Assembly: GCA_903840265.1 (NCBI GenBank) | Contig: CAIMFH010000044.1 | Location: forward strand, 1-40,715 | DNA: 40,715 nucleotides | Source of the DNA: an uncultured Schlesneria sp. | GTDB lineage: Bacteria; Planctomycetota; Planctomycetia; Planctomycetales; Planctomycetaceae | Reading direction: 5' to 3' | Translations under genes and position numbers: made by a program | Part shown: positions 27,730 to 36,020 of the stretch, piece after piece | Layout of the letters: every line of letters starts with the position of its first letter | How positions within the stretch are numbered: the stretch's first letter is position 1 | Notes under the pieces: model-generated | Databases searched by the model: none | Told to the model about the DNA's origin: nothing | Seen by the model: only the letters and a program-made list of their open reading frames with translations

Positions 27730-28512
27730 TTGATTGCAGTGGTTGATATCGAACAGCTTCTCGCGGAGACGCTTCTGGAAGGTGCCGAATGGCATTCGTC
27801 AGCGGAATCCACCAACAGTCTGACGCTGGAGCTTGCCCCCGATGCTTCGTGCAAGGCGCCTTACTTGGTCGGAGCCGGTGAGCAGACGGCTGGGCGTGGT
27901 CGCGGGACTAACCGCTGGTGGGCCGCTGATGGGACGTTGATGTTCTCTGTCCTGTTCGACATGCCATCTCTAGGTATCCCGCAGAGCGATTGGCCCCGAT
28001 TTTCATTGGGAACGGCACTCTCTGTCGCTGAGACAATCGAAGCGTTCGCGCCTCAAGTCCCCGTTGGCCTCAAGTGGCCCAACGACGTTTGGATCGGTGC
28101 GCGTAAGACCTGCGGAATATTAATCGAGCAGTCTCATCTGGCTCCTCAACGCCTGGTCGTAGGCATTGGACTCAACGTCAACACGCTGTTTGGAGACGCG
28201 CCCGAAGAACTTCGCGAGATCGCGACTTCGTTGGCTGCAGAGTCGGGACAGCGGTTCAGTCTGCAAGAAGTATTGGTCCGACTGTTGCAGCGTTGGGAAC
28301 TTAATATCGTGGCGCAACGCAATGGCGATTGGGATCTGCGTCGACTCTGGTCGCGGCTTTGTGTTCTCAGCGGTCACCGCGTTCGCGTCAGTTCGGCGAG
28401 CGGGGACATTCTTGGTCAGTGCCATGGCATTGCCGATGACGGCTCTTTGCTGGTCGAGGAGAGCGGTCAGGCGAGACGGTGTTACGCTGGGACGGTGCGA
28501 CTGCTCGATTGA
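27730..28512 (+). CDS. birA: Biotin--[acetyl-CoA-carboxylase] ligase
   Basis: Activates biotin as biotinyl-AMP and attaches it to the biotin carrier protein of acetyl-CoA carboxylase. The 260-aa protein contains the nucleotide loop GRGRGTNRW (about 55-63), the LKWPNDVWIG motif with the key Lys and GIGLNVN, then the small C-terminal domain. It lacks the N-terminal helix-turn-helix of E. coli BirA, so it should not act as a repressor. The start is uncertain: TTG at 27730 follows AAGG closely, and GTG at 27739 is also possible. Longer in-frame starts would overlap msrA. Its 3' end faces the Ldh_2-like gene. Confidence 0.93.
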   Translation: MIAVVDIEQLLAETLLEGAEWHSSAESTNSLTLELAPDASCKAPYLVGAGEQTAGRGRGTNRWWAADGTLMFSVLFDMPSLGIPQSDWPRFSLGTALSVAETIEAFAPQVPVGLKWPNDVWIGARKTCGILIEQSHLAPQRLVVGIGLNVNTLFGDAPEELREIATSLAAESGQRFSLQEVLVRLLQRWELNIVAQRNGDWDLRRLWSRLCVLSGHRVRVSSASGDILGQCHGIADDGSLLVEESGQARRCYAGTVRLLD

Positions 28513-28531
28513 ACCACTGCTGATTCAATCG
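28506..28531. terminator. Possible bidirectional hairpin between convergent genes
   Basis: An 8-bp perfect stem (CGATTGAA at 28506-28513, TTCAATCG at 28524-28531) with a 10-base loop overlaps the birA stop codon. It sits between the convergent birA and Ldh_2-like genes. The stem is AT-rich and has no strong T-run on either side, so it is at best a weak terminator. Confidence 0.4.
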
Positions 28532-28539
28532 CAATCGAT

Positions 28540-29388
28540 TCACCAGGACACCGGGAACTTGATCTTGGTCGCCAGTTCTGCGAGTTGACTTGCGTCGGCC
28601 TGTTTGAGGGGAACCGTTGTCTCATTCAACGAGCTCTCGCTGGCAGTGGGCGAAAGTGACTGGCACATCGTCATAAACGCCTCTTTGGTTCCGATTTTAT
28701 CGGGGCTCACTGCGATGATGCCGTAGTCAACCGTGTTGGCCGCACGAACGGCTTTTCGCTTTCGTGGCGAGGCACCTGCTCCGGAGAGGCCGGTGGATAA
28801 CACGCTGCAAAGTATCGCCAGTGAGGCATCGATGTTTTGACTTTGTTGACGATGGATCCGTGGCGTGGATTGGTCGGGCGAGGGAATTGACCAGGCCACA
28901 TCGTGATTATGGACGGGGGCATTTCCCCCTTCGGGGAAACTGGTGGTCACCAAACCGAATAGCCCTTGTTTGGCGGCCAGGCTGGCGATGCCGGCAAGGT
29001 CTCCACACGGCCGACTGTTCTTAACGAAGACCGTACCGATGCCCACGGCATTGGCTTTTTCGATCGCCATCGCTACGGCTTTCGTAGTTGCGACGTGTCC
29101 CATTCCCGTGCTGCCATCCAAGACGGCGGTCGCAGCGGTTTCACTGACGATGATGATTCGAGCACGGGGATCGATGTCACCCAGGTCCATCGCATCCAAG
29201 TATTCGGTAAGCGTGCCGGTCCCATCACCGAATCGTTGCAGCAGGTCTGCTTCGATCATTCGCTCGGCAACGATTTCGCCTTCTGCGGCAAACATCCCTT
29301 TGCGTTGTAGAAGCTTCACGATCAGTTGATGCAATGTGGCTCGATCGACCTCAAGGATCAAAGTCGGATCGGAACTAGACGGCTCCAT
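28540..29388 (-). CDS. Divergent Ldh_2-family (malate/ureidoglycolate dehydrogenase-like) protein
   Basis: The 282-aa protein resembles the Ldh_2 NAD(P)H-dependent oxidoreductases (AllD, YiaK, ComC). Matching parts include TAVLDGSTGMGHVATTKAV (88-106) and GIGTVFVKNS (116-125). It is shorter than usual members (about 330-350 aa), with the middle substrate/cofactor region condensed. The two expected catalytic histidine sites are absent: the usual SHG position reads FGDGTG (about 53-58) and the usual NSxHxG position reads NSRPCG (124-129). It may be a pseudoenzyme or have a changed reaction. The ATG at 29388 is chosen over a TTG at 29394, with AAGG upstream. Last gene of the operon with the flavoenzyme and phosphomutase, 15 bases after the former. 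Confidence 0.7.
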   Translation of the reverse strand: MEPSSSDPTLILEVDRATLHQLIVKLLQRKGMFAAEGEIVAERMIEADLLQRFGDGTGTLTEYLDAMDLGDIDPRARIIIVSETAATAVLDGSTGMGHVATTKAVAMAIEKANAVGIGTVFVKNSRPCGDLAGIASLAAKQGLFGLVTTSFPEGGNAPVHNHDVAWSIPSPDQSTPRIHRQQSQNIDASLAILCSVLSTGLSGAGASPRKRKAVRAANTVDYGIIAVSPDKIGTKEAFMTMCQSLSPTASESSLNETTVPLKQADASQLAELATKIKFPVSW

Positions 29389-29403
29389 AAACAAGTTGCC
29401 TTT

Positions 29404-30555
29404 TCAAGGATGTCGAAGTGGTGTGCTGCGGAATCGGTTGAGGCTGAGAAAAGTGATCGGCAGCGACGTTGTTCGAGTTGTTGCGAGATCGGCGAGCGCC
29501 TCACCGATTACTGGGGCGAATTTGAAGCCGTGTCCCGAGAATCCCGTTGCGATGATGACGTTGCTCCATTCGGGATGGAGATCGACGATGAAATGCTGAT
29601 CTGGCGACATCGTGTACAAGCAGACGGAGTATCGCTCGGGAGTCGGATCGAGACTCGGAATTTGCGAGCTGATGAATGCAGACAAACGCGTGACGTCGGA
29701 TTCGTGCTGCGATCGATCGATCTGGTCGAGATCAGGTACGAACTGACCACCGGAATGCTCCGCAACTTTCGCGGTCTTCTCATCGATGCTCGGAAAGCCA
29801 TAGAACGTGCCGTGAGGGAACTCGTAGAAGTATGTTGGCATCCCCTCGTTGACACTGAAGGATCCCTGGCGAACTGGAAACCAACCGACGTATTTTCGTT
29901 GAACTTCCAAGGGAAGCCCAAGTTCTTTCAGGCATTGTCCTGCCCAAGCTCCAGCGGTGACAACGAGTGAACCGGCAGAGTACTCGGCGCGGTCAGTGCG
30001 AACCAAGACCGAAGTTCCATTCGATGACCACTCCAAAACTCGTTCGTGCGACCGGATTTCTGCGCCACATTGCTGGGCGAGGTCGATTTGAGCTTGAACG
30101 CACCGTTCAACCAAGAGCAATCCCGCGAGCGGTTCGAACACGACGGTATGCTCAGCGGGAAAAGTCAGCGAAGGCCAGCGACGATGAGCTTCGGCTGGCT
30201 TCATTTCTTCAATGTTCAACCGGTGCAGGTCGGCGGACTTCTTCGCTCCGCTGATTGTCTCGCTGGTCGAAATGCCAGATAGGGCCAGCCCGACTTGATG
30301 GAACAGTGTTCGATTTGTCGAGTGCTCCAATTGTCGCCACAGTTCATACGTCCTAAGTAACAGAGGGACGTAGTCAGGATGTTCGAAATAGGCCTGCCGG
30401 ATGATGCGGGATTCGCCATGCGAGCTTCCGCGATCATGAACCAGTGGGAATTGTTCGAGGCCCAGAACCTTGGCACCCCGCGCGGCCAATTGTTGGCACG
30501 CGGCCGAGCCCATGCCGCCGACTCCCAAAACAATAACATCAAACACCGCGGTCAT
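29404..30555 (-). CDS. Sarcosine oxidase / N-methyltryptophan oxidase-like flavoenzyme
   Basis: FAD-dependent amine oxidase of the monomeric sarcosine oxidase/MTOX family, which oxidises N-methyl amino acids to the free amine, formaldehyde and H2O2. The 383-aa protein has the dinucleotide-binding motif GVGGMG (11-16), the RGSSHGESRIIR segment and the C-terminal GFSGHGFKFAPVIGE motif. Cys312 in VCLYTMSPDQHF matches the cysteine that binds FAD covalently in this family. The ATG at 30555 overlaps the stop of the upstream phosphomutase gene (ATGA), so translation is probably coupled; the longer frame to 30729 is unlikely. The exact substrate is not evident. Confidence 0.92.
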   Translation of the reverse strand: MTAVFDVIVLGVGGMGSAACQQLAARGAKVLGLEQFPLVHDRGSSHGESRIIRQAYFEHPDYVPLLLRTYELWRQLEHSTNRTLFHQVGLALSGISTSETISGAKKSADLHRLNIEEMKPAEAHRRWPSLTFPAEHTVVFEPLAGLLLVERCVQAQIDLAQQCGAEIRSHERVLEWSSNGTSVLVRTDRAEYSAGSLVVTAGAWAGQCLKELGLPLEVQRKYVGWFPVRQGSFSVNEGMPTYFYEFPHGTFYGFPSIDEKTAKVAEHSGGQFVPDLDQIDRSQHESDVTRLSAFISSQIPSLDPTPERYSVCLYTMSPDQHFIVDLHPEWSNVIIATGFSGHGFKFAPVIGEALADLATTRTTSLPITFLSLNRFRSTPLRHP

Positions 30556-32396
30556 GCCTCGATGACCTCCTGCATCCACTGATCGAGTGCTGAACGGATG
30601 TCGTTCAAACAGGTCGTCGCGCGTTCTCTGGCAAAAGTGATCGAAGGATCGGTCGGCCTCTTGATGAAATAGTAGAACTTGATTTTCGGTTCTGTTCCGG
30701 ATGGCCGCATCGCCAGCGTAACGCGACATTCGCTCGACTGTCCCGAGAAAATCAGCAGATCGCCCGAGGGAGACGGCAATTGTTCAACAACATTGTTGGA
30801 GGGAAGCGAACGGACTTCGTGCTGTTGGAAGTCGCGCACGGATTCCCAAACACAACCAGCCAGCACCAACGGGGGCCGGTTGCGGAGGACTGACATGATC
30901 CGCTGGATTTGAGCCTGTCCCGTCGGACCGGGGCACATCTTCGAAACTGTCTCTTCGAGAAAGAAGCCGTGACGGTCGTAGAGTTCATTCAATCGATCCA
31001 AGAGCGTCTGGCCATGCTGTTTCAATTCTGCGGCCAGTTCCAGGACGTACAGTGCGCCGATGGCGGCGTCTTTGTCGTGACTGTAGTTCCCTGCCATAAA
31101 GCCAATGGATTCTTCGGCCGCGAAGACAAAACGATCTGCGCGACGAGCATCGATTTCGCCCGCAATATATTTGAAGCCGACCAGAACATCGCGAATGACC
31201 TGCACGCCGTAAGAATGGCCGATGTCGGCAATCAGCGGCGTTGTGACCAGAGTTTCAATGATGTAGTGCTCGGGGGATAGGGTTCCCGCCGCCGTTCGTT
31301 GCCGCAGCACGTAGTCAGTCAGCAACGATCCCAGTTGATTGCCCGTCAAACAGATGAAGTCACCGACATCGTTGCGAACCGCGACTGCCATGCGATCGGC
31401 GTCTGGATCCGAAGCCAGAATCAAATCGATGTCGATTTGCCTGGCACACTCAATTGCCGGACCGAAGACGGCGAATCGTTCGGGATTTGGCAGTTGGTCG
31501 GGGACATTGGGGAAGCTGCCATCTTGAGAACGCTGAGGCTCGAATATGGAAACTCCAGTGAACCCGGCCTCTTGGACGACTCGATACACGGATGTTTCGC
31601 CCACGCCGTGCAGCGGAGTGTAGAGGGCTGTGATCTCGCGGCAGGTTGACAGGCTGAGATCGCAGACGGCTGCGACGTAGGCCGCATCGATGCTTTCCCC
31701 CGCGAGTGTGATTTGATTGTTGGCAATGGCACGGTCGAAGTCGACAGATGGGATGTCAGTGGCACTGTCGACACAACCGATGACGCCAGCGTCGTGAGGT
31801 GGCAAGAGCTGACCGCCGGTTGACCAATAGGCCTTGAAGCCGTTGTCACTGGGCGGATTGTGCGATGCCGAGATCATCACTCCTGTGTCGCACTTGAGAT
31901 ACTGAACAGCAAAGGAGAGTTCCGGCGTCGACCGGGGCTGTGGAAAGAAATCGACATGAAATCCATTGGCTGCCAAGACTTGTGCGGTGAGTTTGGCAAA
32001 CTCTTCTGATCGATGCCGTGTGTCAAATGCCACGACCGCACGAGGTGTCGTCTTGACCTGAGACGTTTTTTCACAATATCGGAGCACATACATTGCGAGG
32101 CCATGTGCTGACTCGGCAATGGTACGTTCATTGATGGTGGCGGAGCCAATCGAGGCCATCGGCCCGCGCCGGCCACCTGTTCCAAAAGGGATCCGTTCCC
32201 AGAAGAGTCGATCGAGCTCCGCGAAATTATGCGCGTTGATGAGCTCGATCAGTTGGATGACATACGGCTGATATTGCGGTTCAACCAACCATCGCTCGAT
32301 ATTTTTGGCGGCATTGCACGTGAGTCGACCGTCGTCCATTGCGGCATGAACTGCTGACACGGCATTCGCGATCGTCTGGTGCTTGTCGTTTGACAC
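30552..32396 (-). CDS. Phosphoglucomutase/phosphomannomutase (alpha-D-phosphohexomutase)
   Basis: Interconverts hexose 1- and 6-phosphates through a phosphoserine intermediate. The 614-aa protein has all four family motifs: the active-site ISASHNPPSDNGFK (Ser178), the metal loop DPDADR, the sugar-binding AEESIGFM and the phosphate-binding RPSGTEPKIKF. The length fits the PGM2-like group better than short AlgC/ManB enzymes, so both glucose and mannose phosphates, or deoxyribose/ribose phosphates, are possible. It starts with GTG at 32396, with GGA upstream. It diverges from manC across 139 bases, which fits a role in making mannose 1-phosphate for GDP-mannose. Confidence 0.93.
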   Translation of the reverse strand: MSNDKHQTIANAVSAVHAAMDDGRLTCNAAKNIERWLVEPQYQPYVIQLIELINAHNFAELDRLFWERIPFGTGGRRGPMASIGSATINERTIAESAHGLAMYVLRYCEKTSQVKTTPRAVVAFDTRHRSEEFAKLTAQVLAANGFHVDFFPQPRSTPELSFAVQYLKCDTGVMISASHNPPSDNGFKAYWSTGGQLLPPHDAGVIGCVDSATDIPSVDFDRAIANNQITLAGESIDAAYVAAVCDLSLSTCREITALYTPLHGVGETSVYRVVQEAGFTGVSIFEPQRSQDGSFPNVPDQLPNPERFAVFGPAIECARQIDIDLILASDPDADRMAVAVRNDVGDFICLTGNQLGSLLTDYVLRQRTAAGTLSPEHYIIETLVTTPLIADIGHSYGVQVIRDVLVGFKYIAGEIDARRADRFVFAAEESIGFMAGNYSHDKDAAIGALYVLELAAELKQHGQTLLDRLNELYDRHGFFLEETVSKMCPGPTGQAQIQRIMSVLRNRPPLVLAGCVWESVRDFQQHEVRSLPSNNVVEQLPSPSGDLLIFSGQSSECRVTLAMRPSGTEPKIKFYYFIKRPTDPSITFARERATTCLNDIRSALDQWMQEVIEA

Positions 32397-32535
32397 TGTT
32401 AGCGTTCCATCCCATGATTCGGTTCTCGCCCCATGGCCTTGTGGCTGCGGATATTAGCACGCTGATCCCCTGTTCTTCGAGCATCGACAGATGCAATCCG
32501 AAGAATCGGTGGTCTTATGAGAGGATTCTGATTCG

Positions 32536-33612
32536 ATGCTGCACGCAGTGATCATGGCCGGTGGAAGTGGGACACGATTCTGGCCAGCCAGCAGACGGCA
32601 GCTTCCCAAGCAGTTCTTGAAGTTCTCGGGCGAGCAGACTCTGATCCAGGACGCGGTTAGTCGATGTACTCCTGCCATTGCCGATAACAATATCTGGATT
32701 GTCACCAATGCGGCTCACTCGACTGAAACGAAGCGTCAGGTGCCGTCGATTCCTGGCGAACAGGTTTTGCTCGAGCCCTGTGGGCGCAACACCGCTCCCT
32801 GTATCGGGCTCGCCGCCATTCAGCTGCTTGCTGTCGATCCAGACGCGGTGATGCTGGTGATGCCCGCGGATCACGTCATCCAACCCGCAGCGATGTTTCA
32901 GCAGGCGGTCAATCAGGCAGTGGAATTGGTGACGAGGAAGCCCGACACGCTCGTGCTATTCGGGGTCGAGCCGACTTATCCGGCGACAGGCTTCGGTTAC
33001 ATTCACCGGGGCGAACAGTTGACAGACACGGTCTGGCCGATGTTTCAGGTGCAGAGTTTTCAAGAGAAGCCAAACGAGTTGACGGCCTCTCGCTACAGCG
33101 CGTGTGGCGAATATTATTGGAACTGTGGGATCTTCGTCTGGCGTGCCGATCGCATTCTCAGATCTCTGCAGGAGCATGCCCCCGATGTCTACCAGCATCT
33201 GGTGCCATTGCAAGCCGCGATTGGGTTACCTGAATGGGAAGCGGTCCTCGCCAGAGAGTTTCCCAAGATGCCATCGATCTCGATCGACTATGCGGTCTTG
33301 GAGAAGGCGGCCGAAGTCTGCGTTCTGGAAGCTCCGTTCGATTGGGATGACGTCGGGAGTTGGCATGCGCTCGCTCGCTTGAATGAGCTCAATAGTGACG
33401 GCAACATGCTGGAAGGACTCGTTTGTGCAGTCGATACATCAAACTGCATCGTTCGGACGTCTGAAGATCATCTCGTCGCCACCATTGGCACCAAAGACTT
33501 GATCATCGTGCATACGCCGACGGCCACGCTGATTGCCGATCGACGCGACGAGGGCGCCATCAAGCAACTGATAGCCGAGTTAGAACGTCGCAACCTGCGA
33601 GATTACCTATGA
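32536..33612 (+). CDS. manC: Mannose-1-phosphate guanylyltransferase
   Basis: Makes GDP-mannose from mannose 1-phosphate and GTP for polysaccharide and glycoprotein synthesis. The 358-aa protein has the nucleotidyltransferase signature MAGGSGTRFWPASRRQLPKQ (7-26), then MLVMPADHVI and the FQEKP segment with YYWNCGIFVWRAD. It lacks the C-terminal phosphomannose isomerase domain of bifunctional ManC/AlgA enzymes. The start ATG at 32536 has GAGAGG about 11 bases upstream. It is divergent from the phosphohexomutase gene, giving a compact module for the last two steps to GDP-mannose. Confidence 0.95.
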   Translation: MLHAVIMAGGSGTRFWPASRRQLPKQFLKFSGEQTLIQDAVSRCTPAIADNNIWIVTNAAHSTETKRQVPSIPGEQVLLEPCGRNTAPCIGLAAIQLLAVDPDAVMLVMPADHVIQPAAMFQQAVNQAVELVTRKPDTLVLFGVEPTYPATGFGYIHRGEQLTDTVWPMFQVQSFQEKPNELTASRYSACGEYYWNCGIFVWRADRILRSLQEHAPDVYQHLVPLQAAIGLPEWEAVLAREFPKMPSISIDYAVLEKAAEVCVLEAPFDWDDVGSWHALARLNELNSDGNMLEGLVCAVDTSNCIVRTSEDHLVATIGTKDLIIVHTPTATLIADRRDEGAIKQLIAELERRNLRDYL

Positions 33613-33692
33613 CACAGTGCTGCATCGTGCCTTGCGCCGGCTGACGCAACTCTGGCAATCTTGTTCGTAGAGTCCATCGACAGGACGTGGTT

Positions 33693-35468
33693 ATGAGCGA
33701 TAAGACTCTGTCTGCCAGTCCTAAACCCACGATCGTGCGACACGCAATTATCGGTGTCACGACACTGATGGCTGTCCTGCTGTATCTCGACCGGTTTGCA
33801 GTGGGCATTGCGACAACGTACATCGGCCAGGATCTGCGGATGTCGCAGACGCAGATGAGCTGGTTCCTGAGCGCGTTCTTTTGGTCCTATGCACTGGGCC
33901 AAGTCCCGGCCGGCTGGCTCAGCGATCGGTTTGGGGCGCGTCGAATGCTGACTCTGTATGTGCTGGCTTGGTCTATCTTTACCGGTTGGCTTGGGTTCGC
34001 CTATCAGATCTGGCTGATCTTGTTGCTGCGTTTGCTGTGCGGTCTGTCGCAGGCGGGGGCGTATCCCACGGCGGGAGGGCTAGTCCGAGTCTGGTTTCCG
34101 CTGTCAGGGCGTGGTGTCGCCAGTTCGATCGTCGCACTGGGAGGACGAGCAGGCGGCGTTTTGGCACCCATCTTGACGGCCTGGCTGATCGTGTATTTCA
34201 GTCGTGATGCTGACCCGACGCGATTCGACCATTCCGATATTGTTGACGATCGCAATTTTGTGATGGCGTTTCAAGCGGAGCGAGACAGTGCTCGTGCAGA
34301 GATCGTCGAGCGGCTTCAGTCTCGATTCCCTGATTCGCTAAGAGCATCTTTAAAAGAAGAAATCGAAACCCAAGTCGTAGCGAAGAACTCCGAAGTCGTG
34401 TCCGCTTTCGATTCGAAGGCCAAATGGTTCGAAGAATTAATTGATCAAGTGGCCATTCAACTTAAGACCACGGACCTCTATGAGGGAATTGATCTCTCGC
34501 GACTGAAGCTTGTCCCTGAAGCTCGCATGCTGCTTCAGAAGCAAACCGACGAAGGGGCTCTCGCGCCGGACGAAGTGCTAAAGCTCAATCGTCTGGTTAC
34601 CGAAGCCTTGTTCCCAAATGTCGTCAAGCAGTTTCGCGGCGCGGGCTGGCGACCGACGATGATCGCATACGGATTGATTGGGATCATTGTCGCGATCGCG
34701 TTCTTCGTTGTTGCTCGTGATCTGCCCGGCTTGCATCCGTGGTGCAATGCTGCCGAACGCCAATTCATCGAGAGCGGCTCGGAAGCAGTTACGATCGATG
34801 TCGAACATCCTCCATTTCCATTGACCGAGATCCTCACGAACTTGGGGCTGTGGGGGAACAGCCTCATGCAGGCGTTCACGAATATTGGCTGGCTGTTTGT
34901 GGTGACTTGGTTGCCGCGATATCTCGACCAGGTACATGGCGTTCCTCTGAAATGGCAGGCGATCATGACAGCCATCCCGACTGGCGCGGGAATTCTGGGG
35001 ATGTATCTCGGTGGATGGTGGACCGACCTGGCAACTCAGTATGCCGGACGAAAATGGGGGCGGCGTCTGCCGGTGCTGGCCACTCGATTCAGCGCGGGTC
35101 TGGGTTACGCGATCTGCCTGACTCTGAGTATCTGCTGTGTTCCAGGGGCAGCCTGGCTACCTTGGGCGTATGTTGCCGCACTTTGTTTAATGGCCTTTTC
35201 AGTGGACATGGGAAACCCCGCTGTTTGGGGCTACGCTCAGGATGTCGGAGGCAAGTTCACCGGTTCCGTGCTCGGATGGGCGAACATGTGGGGAAACTTG
35301 GGAGCGGCTGTGGCTCCGTTGATTTACAACGCCGTGCTCGGCGAGCATCCGCAAGCTGCGGATTGGACCACGATGTTCGGAATCTGCCTGCTGGCGTTTG
35401 TGTTGTCAGGGGTGTGCTCGTTGGTGATGGATTCGACGAAGCCGCTGGCCCGTGCGCCTGTAAAATGA
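33693..35468 (+). CDS. MFS transporter with large insertion between TM5 and TM6
   Basis: Major facilitator superfamily permease of 591 aa, resembling the anion:cation symporter/hexuronate-type group. TM2-3 loop motif GQVPAGWLSDRFGARR and several glycine-rich helices are clear. The N-terminal six-helix bundle is interrupted after TM5 (LAPILTAWLIVYF) by about 145 polar, mostly helical residues (about 170-316, bases 34200-34640). The chain then resumes with WRPTMIAYGLIGIIVAIAFF as TM6. By topology this insert faces the periplasm. The ATG at 33693 is chosen over a GTG at 33687 because AGGA lies 8 bases upstream. The substrate is unknown; carboxylates or sugars acids are typical of close relatives. 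It follows manC by 80 bases. Confidence 0.88.
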   Translation: MSDKTLSASPKPTIVRHAIIGVTTLMAVLLYLDRFAVGIATTYIGQDLRMSQTQMSWFLSAFFWSYALGQVPAGWLSDRFGARRMLTLYVLAWSIFTGWLGFAYQIWLILLLRLLCGLSQAGAYPTAGGLVRVWFPLSGRGVASSIVALGGRAGGVLAPILTAWLIVYFSRDADPTRFDHSDIVDDRNFVMAFQAERDSARAEIVERLQSRFPDSLRASLKEEIETQVVAKNSEVVSAFDSKAKWFEELIDQVAIQLKTTDLYEGIDLSRLKLVPEARMLLQKQTDEGALAPDEVLKLNRLVTEALFPNVVKQFRGAGWRPTMIAYGLIGIIVAIAFFVVARDLPGLHPWCNAAERQFIESGSEAVTIDVEHPPFPLTEILTNLGLWGNSLMQAFTNIGWLFVVTWLPRYLDQVHGVPLKWQAIMTAIPTGAGILGMYLGGWWTDLATQYAGRKWGRRLPVLATRFSAGLGYAICLTLSICCVPGAAWLPWAYVAALCLMAFSVDMGNPAVWGYAQDVGGKFTGSVLGWANMWGNLGAAVAPLIYNAVLGEHPQAADWTTMFGICLLAFVLSGVCSLVMDSTKPLARAPVK

Positions 35469-35473
35469 GACAA

Positions 35474-35499
35474 CCCGACCTGCAAGAGTGCAGGTCGGG
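35474..35499 (+). terminator. Strong hairpin just after the MFS gene
   Basis: A perfect 10-bp GC-rich stem (CCCGACCTGC at 35474-35483, GCAGGTCGGG at 35490-35499) with a 6-base loop starts 6 bases after the MFS stop codon. The position is that of a transcription terminator. It lacks a T-run, so it may act as an mRNA-stabilising 3' structure or a factor-assisted terminator instead. Confidence 0.65.
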
Positions 35500-35536
35500 C
35501 TGAAGTGTCGGCAAGAATGACGGTAGCTAGTTGTTA

Positions 35537-35586
35537 CAATGGCACGTTTGCTACGGTGGAGCACCGTGAAGCAGAGCGTGCCATTG
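35537..35586. repeat. Large imperfect palindrome (REP-like)
   Basis: Outer arms CAATGGCACG (35537-35546) and CGTGCCATTG (35577-35586) pair perfectly over 10 bp. Within them ACGGTG and CACCGT form a second 6-bp stem around a short GAGC loop, separated by unpaired bases. The 50-base element folds into one long hairpin. It is not followed by a T-run and is distinct from the hairpin 40 bases before it. It resembles dispersed extragenic palindromes. Confidence 0.6.
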
Positions 35587-36020
35587 ATGCTGTTCCGGTC
35601 GCCACAGTTCCACAGACCATCGTGGAGTCATTTCATTCTCCTTCAGGTTGGGCCGCCATCGGCGGTCGGACAAAGCGAACACCACAAACCAACGACATCC
35701 TCGAACACCAGTCGAATCACGCTTTCGAGACACTGCCACTTGTCATGGCGACGTCCCTCGCATTGCCCTGCACTCAAACTCGCGTCAACTGCCCGGCGGC
35801 AGGCTTGGGAGATCCCACCACGAGGGAACTTCCATGAACGTCATAAACGTTGCATTCCAGAGGAGAGGTTGCAGAAGCGTTGACTCACACAGCAAGTGTG
35901 CGCTCCAGCTCTCGGTCTGCGAGCGATGGAAGTCGAGAATGAGTTTTTTCTGCGAATTTGCCAGTGCCGGTCCGCTGAGATCGCGATAACCGGCCAGGTT
36001 TAGCTGGTCGTCAATGGCAA

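Larger units (their letters stand above)
35469..36020. other. Noncoding region between the MFS gene and the ABC operon
   Basis: This 552-base stretch lies between the 3' ends of two convergent units. It holds a terminator-like hairpin and a larger palindrome, both listed separately. Beyond about 35590 several overlapping short frames exist on both strands, none resembling a known protein and none with a good ribosome site. Decayed coding sequence is possible but cannot be shown. Confidence 0.55.

Noticed and set aside
35540-35552. Sigma-54-like promoter (TGGCACG followed by TTGC)
   Set aside because: The spacing between the two halves is too short for the -24/-12 consensus, and the TGGCACG is explained by the palindrome arm.
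35505-35837. 110-codon plus-strand frame after the MFS gene
   Set aside because: It runs through the palindrome at 35537-35586, has no good ribosome site, competes with overlapping frames and resembles no known protein.
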